From assembly GCA_022829145.1 (NCBI GenBank), contig CM040763.1:3633842-3697841 (forward strand): a stretch of DNA of 64,000 bases, written 5' to 3'. The notes below the pieces were generated by a model, which was given only the letters and a program-made list of their open reading frames with translations, was not told where the DNA came from and ran no database searches. This document shows, piece after piece, positions 1 through 9,646 of the stretch. The stretch is from Albula goreensis (lineage: Eukaryota; Chordata; Actinopteri; Albuliformes; Albulidae). A program made the position numbers and the translations under genes. Position 1 is the stretch's first letter. Each line of letters opens with the position of its first letter.

Positions 1-160
1 ACAACACACCATATATTACATAGAGCCTGTAACACTGGGCTACGTTTGCTTTCTACAGTTCACATCACTTCTTCTATCACATGTCAATCCAACCCTGTAA
101 CACTTGATATTCATTTGTTTTCAGCTGTAACAACCACTGCAGTATTATAACAGGCTACAC

Positions 161-361
161 CAGGCGTGTCTAAACTATTCCACAAAGGGCCATGTGGCTG
201 CAGGTTTTAGGTCCAACCAATCAAGAGCACACCATTTGACCAATCAGCTGTCTGAAGACTGAGATCAGCTGATTAAATGAATCAAGTCTGGTGTGCTCCT
301 GCTTGGTTGGAATGAAAACCTGTAGCCACATGGCCCTTTGTGGAATAGTTTGGACAACCCT
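161..361. mobile_element. hAT-type miniature inverted-repeat element
   Basis: Terminal inverted repeats of about 49 bp begin CAGGCGTGTC(T) and end with the complement GACAACCCTG, with a few mismatches. The 8-bp flanks GGCTACAC and GGCTACAT form a near-perfect target duplication, as in hAT elements. The matching place in the second duplication unit (about 2636) is an empty site. No coding capacity. Confidence 0.85.
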
Positions 362-555
362 GGCTACATAAACATCACATTGGCTAGAACCAAGTTCAAC
401 TTATGTGGAAAAAAATATGATTTGGAGCCAGATACTCACAGATGTTGATATTTATGTAAATTATTTATGTTTTCCTTTAACTGTTGCTTATTATTTGGTC
501 TAATGATTTTGGTTTTGTTGATTAGTTGCTTAATAATGATGATTTATCATTTCAG

Positions 556-633
556 GCAGAAGAACACCCATGTGATGCTGAGTCCGCTGACACTGAACTC
601 TCCAGACAGAGTCCATCATCCTCCATCATGCAG
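556..633 (+). CDS. Coding exon, 26 codons, copy 1 of a duplicated exon
   Basis: The exon is preceded by a pyrimidine-containing acceptor ending TTTCAG and followed by the donor GTAGGA. It reads in phase 0 as an acidic, Ser-rich peptide beginning AEEHPCDAES and ending SSSIMQ. It is nearly identical to the exon at 2815-2892; one visible coding difference is His here versus Gln there. At 78 nt and phase 0-0, it can be included, skipped or doubled without a frame change. It may be a true tandem exon or an alternative to the second copy. Confidence 0.6.
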
Positions 634-3600
634 GTAGGACTCCCTTTATTGTGTTTTGTGTTTCATTTTTAGTCAAATATGTACAACTTTGCTCTTGTGC
701 ACACTGTTTGGTTGAGTTTAGCTCAGTGCAACATTGGTTTTACACATGCTGCTAAGCACAGTGTGGTTTCCTGATTCAGTTGGGACCAACCAGCCATTAC
801 TATGAGTACTATGTTACACACTTGTCTGGTGTTTCTTCATTTGGGGGACCATCGTAGCTGATTCAGTTGGGACCAACCAGCCATTACTATGAGCACTATG
901 TTACACACTTGTCTGGTGTTTCTTCATTTGTGGGGACCACCGTAGCTGATTCAGTTGGGACCAACCAGCCATTACTATGAGTACTATGTTACACACTTGT
1001 CTGGTGTTTCTTCATTTGTGGGGACCACCGTAGCTGATTCAGCTGGGACCAACCAGCCATTACTATGAGCACTATGTTACACACTTGTCTGGTGTTTCTT
1101 CATTTGTGGGGACCACCGTAGCTGAGAGATAATCTCCACAATTACTGATACTGGTATTACTCTTTCATTCACAATGTCAACAACACACCATATATTACAT
1201 AGAGCCTATAACACTGGGCTACGTTTGCCCCCTGTGGAGGTCGGACTGGTCTGTAATTGCAAACACTGGATGGCCCTAGGGTCCTGATAAAGATCTGAAC
1301 GTTTCAGGCTGATAACTCAAAGCGCGTGGACGCTATTAAAGAATTGCTGTTGAAATATGTCTCCCGCAACAGGAGGCTTTAAACATAACCATTGCTTTTT
1401 GGCCATTTTGGACCCTTCTGAATGGAACAGAGCTCTGATTTTTGGCACAAACAATCTATTCCCCAGTCTGGACTAAAACCTAAAAGCTCAGCTTCCCAGC
1501 TTAAAGTATTGGTGAGTTTTTCCAGAAATTAGGGCTAAAATCGTCAGATTTCACCTGAAAAGTTGACCTTTGACCCCTGTGGAGGTCGGACAGGTCTGTA
1601 ATTGCAAACACTGGATGGCCCTAGGCTCCTGATAGAGGTGTGAAAGTTTCAGGCTTATAACTCAAAGCGCGTGGAAGCTATTAAAGAATTGCTGTTGAAA
1701 TATCTCTCCCGCAAATGGAGGCCTTAAACATGACCATTGCTTTTTGGCCGTTTTGGACCCTTCTGAATGGAACAGAGCTCTGATTTTTGGCACAAACAAT
1801 CTATTCCCCAGTCTGGACTAGAACCTAAAAGCTCAGCTTCCCAGCTTAAAGTATTGGTGAGTTTTTCCAGAAATTAGGGCTAAAATCGTCAGATTTCACA
1901 TGAAAAGTTGACCTTTGACCCCTGTGGAGGTCGGACGGGTCTGTAATTGCAAACACTGGATGGCCCTAGGGTCCTGATAAAGATCTGAACGTTTCAGGCT
2001 GATAACTCAAAGCGCGTGGATGCTATTAAAGAATTGCTGTTGAAATATGTCTCGTGCCGCAGAAGGCCTTAAACATGACCATTGCTTTTTTGGACCCTTC
2101 TGAATGGAACAGAGCTCTGATTTTGGCACAAACAATCTATTCTCCAGTCTGGATGAACCTAAAAGCTCAGCTTCCCAAAAGTATTGGTGAGTTTTTCCAG
2201 AAATTAGGGCTCTGATTTCACATGAAAAGTGACCTTTGACCCCTGTGGAGGTCATGGGTCTGTAACAAACACTGGATGGCCCTTGGCTCCTGATAAAGGT
2301 CTGAAAGTTTCAGGCTTATAACTCAAAGAACTATTAAAGAATTGCTGTTGAAATATGTCTCGTCCCAGAAGGCTTTAAACATAACCATTGTTTTTGGTTT
2401 TCAGTTATTGGAACAGAGCTCTGAGAAAACAATCTATTCCCCAGTCTGGACTAAAATAAAAGCATCCCAGCTCAAAGTTTCAGTTATTCCAGAAATTAGG
2501 GCTAAAATCATCAGATTTCACATGAAAAGTTAACTAATAGTTCACATCACTTCTTCTATCACAGGTCAATCCAACCCTGTAATACTTGATATTCATTTGT
2601 TTTCAGCTGTAACAATCACTGCAGTATTAAAACAGGCTACACAAATGTCACATTGGCTAGAACCAAGTTCAACTTATGTGGAAAAAATATGACTTGGAGC
2701 CAGATACTCACAGATGTTGATATTTATGTTCTCCTTTAACTGTTGCTTATTATTTGGTCTAATGATTTTGGTTTTGTTGATTAGTTGCTTAATAATGATG
2801 ATTTATCATTTCAGGCAGAAGAACAGCCATGTGATGCTGAGTCCGCTGACACTGAACTCTCCAGACAGAGTCCATCATCCTCCATCATGCAGGTAGGACT
2901 CACTTTATTGTGTTTTGTGTTTCATTTTTAGTCAAATATGTACAACTTTGCTCTTGTGCACACTGTTTGGTTGAGTTTAGCTCAGTGCAACATTGGTTTT
3001 ACACATGCTGCTAAGCACAGTCTGGTTCCCTGATTCAGTTGGGACCAACCAGCCATTACTATGAGTACTATGTTACACACTTGTCTGGTGTTTCTTTATT
3101 TGTGGGGACCACCGTAGCTGAGAGATAATCTCCACATTTACTGATACTGATATTACTCTTTCATTCACAATGTCAACAACACACCATATATTACATAGAG
3201 CCTGTAACACTGGGCTACGTTTGCTTTCTACAGTTCACATCACTTCTATCACAGGTAAATCAAACCTTGTAACACTTGATATTCACTTGTTTTCAGCTTT
3301 AACAATCACTGCAGTATTAAAACAGGCTACACAAACGTCACATCAACCAGAATCAAGTTCAAAATATTTTAAAAAATAATTTAAAAAACATGTTTGTTTC
3401 AGTTTAGATCAGTGCACATTTGGTGTCAAACCAAGCACTGTCTTGTTTCCTCATTCAAATGTGTGTTGCAATTTCTTTCTTGTCGTTTATTCAAGTTAAA
3501 ATCAGTGTTCACAACCATTCTATTATCGGCATCAGATTCATGAGAAATCGCAATCAACTTCAATCTTTAAAGATTATATGAAATTGTTTCACATACCATT

Positions 3601-6600
3601 CACAATGACTGTGATTGGTACCATCTGTTGTCTTTTTAGCCAAATCATTTTGTAATATATATTTAAAAAAAATAATTATTTCAACAGTAATAGGCTTCAA
3701 GAAAACGATTGGCTCCATTTTAAATCCATTTAATGCCAACATTGATCTCGATCGTCATAAAATGTGTAAATGATCCCAAAGGTTTTTAATCTCAGTTTGT
3801 CAATATATTTTGTGTATATGTGTGCCATCATTCATATTTTAATTCTCCACTATTTCTTTTAAAGGACTTGGATGAACCAGAAGTTGGTCTTTCAGCAAAC
3901 AAACATGAAATCATTCCTCGCCTTGTAGACTACTCAGATTCTGAGGAATCTCAAGGTCCATGCACCAGTCCTTCCCAGCTAAATGGAAGCAGCCAGGTAT
4001 TTTGAAGTTGAATACATATTAGTCTAGACCAGACATTGTGTTATTGTCCTTTTTCATCTTGTACATTGGTACAAATGTAAATTCATTTTTTTTGGACATC
4101 ATAGATATGGAGTCCCACTTCTGAATCTGATCTTACCCTCACTGACCAGGACAGACAGTCCATTCCAAGGTTGAGGAGGACGAAGAGTGTACAGGTGTGC
4201 AACACACATAATGTAGAGAAAATATTAACGTATGTGCTTAACTTTTTGCCCTTTAAGTATGTATGATTTAAATGTAATTCCTTTTCTCTTCTGAAGATGA
4301 AAGAGCAGATGGAATTTGATTCAGATGAACTCTTTGATCCCAGCTCGGATGGCAGTGAAGAAGAATATATTCCCAAGAGTTTTGAAGATACTTCTGAAGA
4401 TACAGACACAAGTGACATTATTGCCTCAATTGACCAGAAAATGAAGAATAAGCTGATATTTCCAAACCTAGGAAAGATGGTGGATGTCAGAGATGAATGT
4501 CTGTCACTGCAAGAACTTGACAATACCTCTTTGAAGCCAACTATTAATAGAGGGCACTCACCTACAAGAAAAGAAAGTACCTCTGGAAAGAGACATAGAA
4601 GGAGATGTTCAAGTAGTGTATCCTGCCCAACTACACAAACAAGTACTGGTAACGCCACAAAACATAGAGGAGGGGGAGACACTGGAGCCCTGTTGGAAGA
4701 TTCACCAACTGATTTAGAGAAAAATCTACCTGATGGAGCATCTTCCCTGGGTGGAATCTCTGATTCTTTACCTGCCATACCTGCCGTTTGTAAAAAAGAG
4801 GATGGATCAAGAATTTATAACAAAAAACAGTATTGTTTGTACTGCAAGGTGGGGTTTATAAAAATGGCAAGGCATCTGGAGCGTGCTCATAAAGACAAGC
4901 CAGAGGTTGCAAGGGCTGTGTCCTTTCCAAAAGGCTCGAAGGAAAGACGCATGTATATCGAACATTTGCGAAACAAAGGCAACTTTGCACACAATGTTGA
5001 AGTGTTGAATTCTGGTGTTGGAACTCCTGTGCCACGCAAACAACCAAAAGAAGAATCTCAAGTGCAGGATTTTCTACATTGTGCATATTGTCAGGGCTTC
5101 TTTGTAAAAAAGGTACTTTGGAAGCACATGAAGGTCTGCAAATTCAAGCCAAGTATTCCACTAAAACCTGGCAGAACGCGTGTGCAGGCCCTCTGTGGAT
5201 TTACAGCACCTCCACCACCTGGAGTCAAGGAACAGCTTTGGAAACTGCTGAACAACATGATTCAGGATGATGTATACTTTGCTGTTAAAGCTGATGCCTG
5301 TATCATGGAATATGGGGAACATTTATACAACAGGCTTGGACATGATGTCGGCAAACACGAGTATATCCGTCAAAAATTGAGAGAGTTGGGGAGGCTGCTA
5401 ATATGTTCGAGAAAAAACACTCCCTTGAAGACGATCAAAGACCATATCAAACCTGCCAATTTCATGCATGTTGTCCAGGCTGTGAGAGACATGGCAGGTT
5501 ACAATTGTGAAACACAGGCATACAAGTGCCCGAGTCTGGCGCTCAAAATTGGATACAGCTTGAAAAAGCTTTCAATGTTGGTTGAAAGCAGTGCTAATGT
5601 ACAAAGTGACTTCAGTGCAGCAAAAGAAGCACGCACGTTTCGCAGAGTGTATGATACAAGGTGGAATGAATTGATATCATCATCATCACTTAGAACGCTG
5701 AAGGAGTCTAAGTGGAATACTCCTCAGTTACTCCCATTCACTAAAGATGTGCAGACACTCCATTCCTATTTAGATGCTCAGCAACAAGATCTTGTCAGAA
5801 AACTGTCCTCAGAGACAGCCCTCACGACATATACAGACCTGACAAAGGTAATTTTGACACAAGTCATTTTGTTTAACAGACGAAGAGCTGGGGAAGTGTC
5901 AAAAATTCCGCTTTCTGTTTATTTGTCTTACAAGCCATCAGACTCACAGGAGGATGTGAATATTGCACTCTCAGATCTAGAGAAGAGACTCTGTCAGCAT
6001 TTCCGAAGAATAGAAATCAGAGGTAAAAGGGAGAGAAAAGTACCTGTACTTTTGACCCCAGCAATGCAAGAGGCATTGGACCTGCTCGTCAGAAAAAGAC
6101 AGGAATGTGGGATTCTCCCAGAAAACATATACCTATTTGCAAGACCATCCAGTTTGGTTTGCTACCGTGGGTCTGATAGTCTTCGATACTTTGCGAGGGT
6201 CTGTGGTGCAAAGAGCCCAGAAAGTCTAACTTCGACAAAGTTACGTAAACAAACAGGAACCTTGTCCCAAGTCCTTAACCTGAATAATACGGAACTGGAT
6301 CAACTCGCCGATTTCCTTGGACATGATGTCAGAGTGCACAGACAGTTTTACAGACTTCCTGAGGGCACACTCCAGCTAGCCAAAATTAGCAAAGTCCTAA
6401 TGGCCCTGGAGCAGGGACGTCTGGCTGAATTCAAGGGCAAGTCCTTTGATGACATCAACATTGATCCTGAAGGTATCTAATATTTAATTGTTCCACATTT
6501 AAAACAATCTGCTTATTTGTCTTGGCATTATTAGTGTGTAATGCATTTTCCTCTCTCCTCTTCTGATCCTCCACAGAGAATGTGCACCTAGACAGCGACC

Positions 6601-9068
6601 AGGACAGAGACCCTGAGGTAGCATGTGAGTCAGACTCACTGGGTAAGTGTTTTTTTAATTTTTATTCTAAAGATAAATAGAATACTATCAAAAGTATTAA
6701 AATACTTTTTTTCTGATTTTGAGTTCATTCTGATATTGATATTTCCTAAATATTGATAAAATATGTTGATTTGAAGCAAATCCTCAAGATGTGATTGAAG
6801 AATAGATTTCTCTCTCAGAGACAGCCAGTGTGATACATTTGTCACTTAGCAATTTTCCTCCCTCCCCTTCTGATCCTCCACAGAGAATGTGCACCTCGAC
6901 AGTGACCAGGACAGAGACCCTGAGGCACCACATGACCCTGAAGCAGCCTATGAGTCGAACTCACTGGGTACGTGTTTATATATAATCCTAAATATTAATA
7001 GAATAATATAATAATGAAAAAATACTTTTTGATTGTCGTCTGATTAAGAGTTCATTCTGATACTGATATTTCCTAAATATTAAAATATGTAAGAAATTTT
7101 AATAAAGGTTGTATATGGAGACAGACACTTACTTTTTTAGACATCTGTTCTTCCTACAGCTTTGGCAACACTGTATTCAAATAGTCCTGCTAATTAAGGA
7201 CTTTGAATTAGAGAGACTGAGGGATAGAGACAGACAGAGAAATAGACAGAGGCACAGAGATCATTAGAATAATTGGACATACCATTGTCATTATAAATAT
7301 TAGAATTATTTTGATACTTGATGAAAGTTCTTTTCTACATTCAGATTTGTCTTTTAATCAGTGAAAAATATGCTTGGTTGGATTGAGATCAGCTGACTTA
7401 ATTTCATTTCATTGCCTTGAGAGGCATTGTAAACACATCAGAATTAATCTTACAATGTGTATTGTTACACGTGGAGTGTGGGCCGACTCCATGGGTGACA
7501 TATTTTGTATATAAGGTTTTCTCAAAAGATGAAGTCAAATCTGTGGGTCAGCATGTTTAGTTCAGTCCACAACTATTAACTGAACAACACAATGCAAAAA
7601 AAATCAATAACAAAATCAAGGTATTCAAATTTCTTGTCTAAAATGAGTAGGTGAAAGAAAATGATCAATTCTGTATGAAAGCAAAGTTCTCATTCTGTAT
7701 CATTCAAATATCCACACATAATTCATAAAAATAATTGCAATTTGTTAATTCATTGCTGCTAATCAGCTGTTGATTTACTGCCTCAAACTATCAACTGTTA
7801 CCATTAAGTAAATGAACCATAAAATACACACACTAAAACACTAAACACTCTAAAACAGAGGTGTCAAACTCATTTTCATTCAAGGGTCACATACAGACCG
7901 ATTTGATCTGATGTGGGATCATTAAAAAGATGGAGGGAAAGAAGGAAGGAAATATGGAGGGAAAGAAGGAAATATGGAGGGAAAGAAGGAAGGAAATATG
8001 GAGGGAAGAAAGGTAGGAAGGACAGATGGAAGAAAGGGAAGAAGAACAGATGGTAGGAAGAAGGGAAGGAAGGAACAAATAAAGGATAAAAGGGAGTAGG
8101 AAGGACAGATGGAAGGGCAGGAGGAAGAAAGAGAGGTTAAAAGGAAGAAAGAGGTTAAAAGGGCAGAAGGAAGTCAGGTCAGGGAGGAAGGACAGATGGA
8201 AGGGAAGAAGGACAGAAGGAAGACAGGGAGGAAGGACAGAAGGAAGACAGGGAGGAAGGATAGATGGAAGGAAGGCAGGGAGGAAGGATAGATGGAAGGA
8301 AGGAAAGGACGGAAGAAAGAAAGGATAAAAGGACAGATGGAAGGAAGGAAAGGACAGAAGAAAGAAAGGATAAAAGGACAGATGGAAGGAAGAAAGGACT
8401 GAAGAAAGAAAGGGAGGAAGGAAGGAAGGACCAAAGAAAGGATAAAAGGAAGTAGGACGGACAGATGGAAGGAAGGACAGAAGGAAGAAAGGGAGGAAGG
8501 ACAGATGGAAGGAAGAAAGTGGGCAATTGCACCCCCTTGGTGGGCGGTTCTGGCCACGGGCCGCATGTTTGACACCTGCCACATCTGGTCCCCTCCTACT
8601 TGCATGTCAGTAATTAGTTGTTGTTTTTTTTGTCTTTGGTTTTAGAAACTTCTGTCACAACAGAGGAAAGTGAGACAGCAGGGTCAGATGTGAGCCACAG
8701 AAAAATAGTATCACAACAGGATCTTCACAAACCTCTGACGAGGTTGAAAGGTAAAGTTTTTAAAATTTGAATTTCAAGATTGGCTGCCAAAAAATAAGTA
8801 AATTAACGAGAGCTACTTTGTTTGTGTTGTGTGTTGGTGTATAGGGCGACAACCTAACAAAAAAAGGATGTGGGAGAAGGATGAGGTCGCTGCCGTGGAA
8901 AGGCACATGATGTCCTTCATAGAGTCATGTCGGGTTCCTGGAAAAAGGGACTGTGACAAGTGCCTTGACAGTGAAAGAAAAGCCCTTCGAAATAGAAACT
9001 GGCTAAGTCTTAAGTTTTACGTTAAGAATCGCATCACAGCACTGAAAAAAAAAAAAAGTAGAGTTTAA
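556..9068 (+). CDS. Spliced gene: zinc-finger / tyrosine-recombinase-fold protein with C-terminal SANT/Myb-like domain (5' partial)
   Basis: This is a gene-level entry; exons are listed separately. Nine exons join in frame, at 556-633, 2815-2892, 3865-3996, 4105-4194, 4297-6472, 6577-6642, 6884-6967, 8646-8750 and 8845-9068. Each is flanked by AG and GT. The first four junctions are phase 0 and the last four are phase 1, which is hard to get by chance. The visible product is about 1010 residues: acidic Ser-rich N-terminal exons, two zinc-finger-like motifs, a core-binding plus catalytic tyrosine-recombinase region, acidic linker exons, and a basic C-terminal domain. I recall similar proteins annotated as uncharacterised multi-copy genes in fish. 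The recombinase fold suggests descent from a Crypton-like or other tyrosine-recombinase element. Whether it is a host gene or still mobile is unknown. No start codon is visible, since the first exon is entered in phase 0 from upstream. A nuclear DNA-binding role is inferred from the domains. Confidence 0.75.
771..1121 (+). repeat. 88-bp minisatellite, four copies
   Basis: Copies start at 771, 858, 946 and 1034, each opening CTGATTCAG. Copies differ by single bases and one short indel. The equivalent place in the second duplication unit (about 3032-3119) has only one copy, so the expansion is local to unit 1. Confidence 0.9.
1228..2532 (+). repeat. 345-bp tandem repeat, four copies, inserted in duplication unit 2
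   Basis: Copies open with CCCCTGTGGAGGTCGGAC or a close variant; the shared CTGTGG is at about 1232, 1577, 1922 and 2243, giving spacings of 345, 345 and 321. The last copy has several short deletions. The block interrupts sequence that is continuous in units 1 and 3 (after ACGTTTGC, resuming at AGTTCACATC near 2540). I do not recognise the family, and no terminal repeats were seen. Confidence 0.85.
2815..2892 (+). CDS. Coding exon, 26 codons, copy 2 of a duplicated exon
   Basis: It has the same acceptor and donor context as the copy at 556-633 and reads AEEQPCDAES at its start. The frame is phase 0 at both ends and joins the next exon at 3865 without a stop. The surrounding intron is also duplicated, so exon and flanks were copied together. 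The peptide is acidic and low-complexity with no recognised domain. Confidence 0.65.
3865..3996 (+). CDS. Coding exon, 44 codons, acidic N-terminal region
   Basis: The acceptor is TTTTAAAG and the donor GTATTT. Phase 0 translation runs from DLDEPEVGLSANKHEI through the acidic stretch VDYSDSEES to QLNGSSQ. The motif LVDYSDS resembles N-terminal acidic segments I recall from other fish members of this family. No folded domain is evident. It joins 4105 in phase 0. Confidence 0.65.
4105..4194 (+). CDS. Coding exon, 30 codons
   Basis: The acceptor is ATCATAG and the donor GTGTGC. Phase 0 translation is IWSPTSESDLTLTDQDRQ followed by a basic stretch RLRRTKSVQ, which could be a nuclear localisation signal (inference). 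It joins the large exon at 4297 in phase 0. The ATG at 4297 is therefore probably an internal methionine and not the initiator. Confidence 0.6.
4297..6472 (+). CDS. Large exon: two zinc-finger-like motifs and tyrosine-recombinase domain
   Basis: The exon has 725 full codons plus one base and starts right after an AG acceptor. Residues 1-170 (counted from the ATG) are acidic then basic and look disordered. Residues 180-198 hold a C-x2-C...H-x4-H finger, and residues 262-281 a C-x2-C...H-x3-C finger. Residues ~310-500 fit an alpha-helical core-binding domain, and ~505-700 fit the catalytic domain of tyrosine recombinases. The active-site matches are R530 in RRRAGEV, K577 in a GKRERKVPVLL hairpin that lines up with the GKGxKxRxVPL pattern of Xer proteins, R650 in TKLRK, H676 in LGHD, and Y685 in HRQFYRLP. 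The H676-to-Y685 spacing of nine residues matches Xer/integrase proteins. The His of the HxxR box is Thr647 here. The donor GTATCT at 6473 splits a Gly/Glu codon in phase 1; the TAA at 6478-6480 is then intronic. It could instead be a retained-intron end for a shorter isoform. Confidence 0.85.
6577..6642 (+). CDS. Acidic linker exon, 22 codons, copy 1
   Basis: The acceptor is GATCCTCCACAG and the donor GTAAGT; the phase is 1 at both ends. Joined to the large exon it continues ...DPE-ENVHLDSDQDRDPEV-ACESDSL. It is duplicated, with its 3' splice region, at 6884-6967. The symmetric phase means either, both or neither copy can be used without a frameshift. Confidence 0.65.
6884..6967 (+). CDS. 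Acidic linker exon, 28 codons, copy 2
   Basis: It has the same acceptor context as the exon at 6577 and the donor GTACGT, phase 1 to 1. It reads ENVHLDSDQDRDPEAPHD and on to YESNSL, six codons longer than copy 1 in its middle because of a short internal DPEA-type repeat. The linker is low-complexity and acidic, between the recombinase domain and the C-terminal domain. Confidence 0.65.
6968..8645 (+). other. Intron with a transposon fossil
   Basis: This is the non-coding interval between linker exons. The first ~890 bases are AT-rich without recognisable features except a short GA-rich patch near 7205-7262. The remainder is mostly the element at 7856-8578. Confidence 0.6.
7856..8578. mobile_element. 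hAT (Charlie-like) non-autonomous element with internal purine minisatellite
   Basis: The left end is CAGAGGTGTCAAACTCAT, followed by TTCATTCAAGGGTCACATAC, a familiar vertebrate hAT start. The right end GGGCCGCATGTTTGACACCT is roughly its inverse. No clear 8-bp target duplication was found (flanks CTCTAAAA and CCACATCT). The interior at about 7929-8520 is an imperfect GGAAGGAAGAAAGGACAGAT-type purine array. Open frames on both strands inside it are low-complexity artefacts. Confidence 0.7.
8646..8750 (+). CDS. Linker exon, 35 codons
   Basis: The acceptor is TTGGTTTTAG and the donor GTAAAG, phase 1 to 1. It reads ETSVTTEESETAGSDVSHRK and ends HKPLTRLK. The stretch is polar, Ser/Thr/Glu-rich and probably disordered. 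It lies just downstream of the transposon fossil at 7856-8578 and directly precedes the terminal exon. Confidence 0.65.
8845..9068 (+). CDS. Terminal exon: SANT/Myb-like basic C-terminal domain
   Basis: The acceptor is GGTGTATAG, phase 1, and the stop TAA is at 9066-9068. The domain spans about 70 residues: a basic KKRMWEKDEVAAVERHM helix, a VPGKRDCDKCL segment with two Cys, then LRNRNWLSLKFYVKNRI. The tryptophan spacing and helical pattern suggest a SANT/Myb-like DNA-binding fold. I recall this block following a recombinase-like domain in other fish proteins, which supports the exon chain. A run of about 14 A near the end encodes Lys, so copies could differ by slippage. Partial and full copies of this exon recur downstream in the array at 9826-12799. 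Confidence 0.75.
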
Positions 9069-9646
9069 CCCTTAAAAAGGAAGGGAAGGAGGGAGGAAGA
9101 AGGATGGAAGGAGGGAGGGAGGGAAGGAGGGAGGAAGAAGGATTGAAGGAGGGAGGAAGGGAAGGAGGGAGGAAGAAGGATGGAAGGAGGGAGGGAGGGA
9201 AGGAGGGAGGAAGAAGGATGGGGGGAGGGAGGGAGGGAAGAACAGATGAAGGAAGGAAGAAAGGATGGAAGAAAGGACAGATGAAAGGATGGAAGAAAGG
9301 ACAGATGGAAGGAAGGAAGAAAGGACAGATGAAGGAAGGAAGGAAGGACAGATGAAGGAAGGAAGAAAGGACAGATGAAGGAAGGAAGAAAGGACAGATG
9401 AAAGGATGGAAGAAAGGACAGATGGAAGGAAGGAAGAAAGGACAGATGGAAGGAAGGAAGAAAGGACAGATGAAGGAAGGAAGGAAGGACAGATGAAGGA
9501 AGGAAGAAAGGACAGATGAAGGAAGGAAGAAAGGACAGATGAAAGGATGGAAGAAAGGACAGATGGAAGGAAGGAAGAAAGGACAGATGAAGGAAGGAAG
9601 GAAAAAAGGACAGATGAAGGAAGGAAGAAAGGATAGAAGGAGGGAA
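9069..9646 (+). repeat. Purine-rich array, long type, copy 1
   Basis: The + strand is almost only A and G: first a GGGAGGAAGAAGGATGGAAG subunit, then a GGACAGATGAAGGAAGGAAG subunit. It begins just past the terminal exon's stop codon. Lys/Arg/Gly-rich frames on + and Ser/Phe/Leu/Pro-rich frames on - are artefacts of composition. Confidence 0.9.

Larger units (their letters stand above)
1..3371 (+). repeat. Tandem segmental duplication, ~0.7 kb unit, carrying a coding exon
   Basis: The phrase ACACACCATATATTACATAG recurs at the left edge, at about 1180 and at about 3180, each time followed by the same intronic sequence. Unit 1 (1-1170) and unit 2 (1171-3171) both carry the 78-nt exon; unit 3 (3172-3371) is partial. 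If the transposon at 161-361, the extra 88-bp repeats and the 1228-2532 insert are removed, units 1 and 2 are both about 0.7 kb. The array touches the window edge, so more copies may lie upstream. Confidence 0.85.

Noticed and set aside
4083-4778. 231-codon minus-strand frame opposite the large exon
   Set aside because: It is the antisense shadow of the recombinase exon and crosses intron-exon borders of the + strand gene; no domain seen.
7887-8605. Minus-strand frames rich in Ser, Phe, Leu and Pro, and plus-strand Lys/Arg/Gly frames
   Set aside because: They come from the purine minisatellite inside the hAT fossil; low-complexity artefacts.
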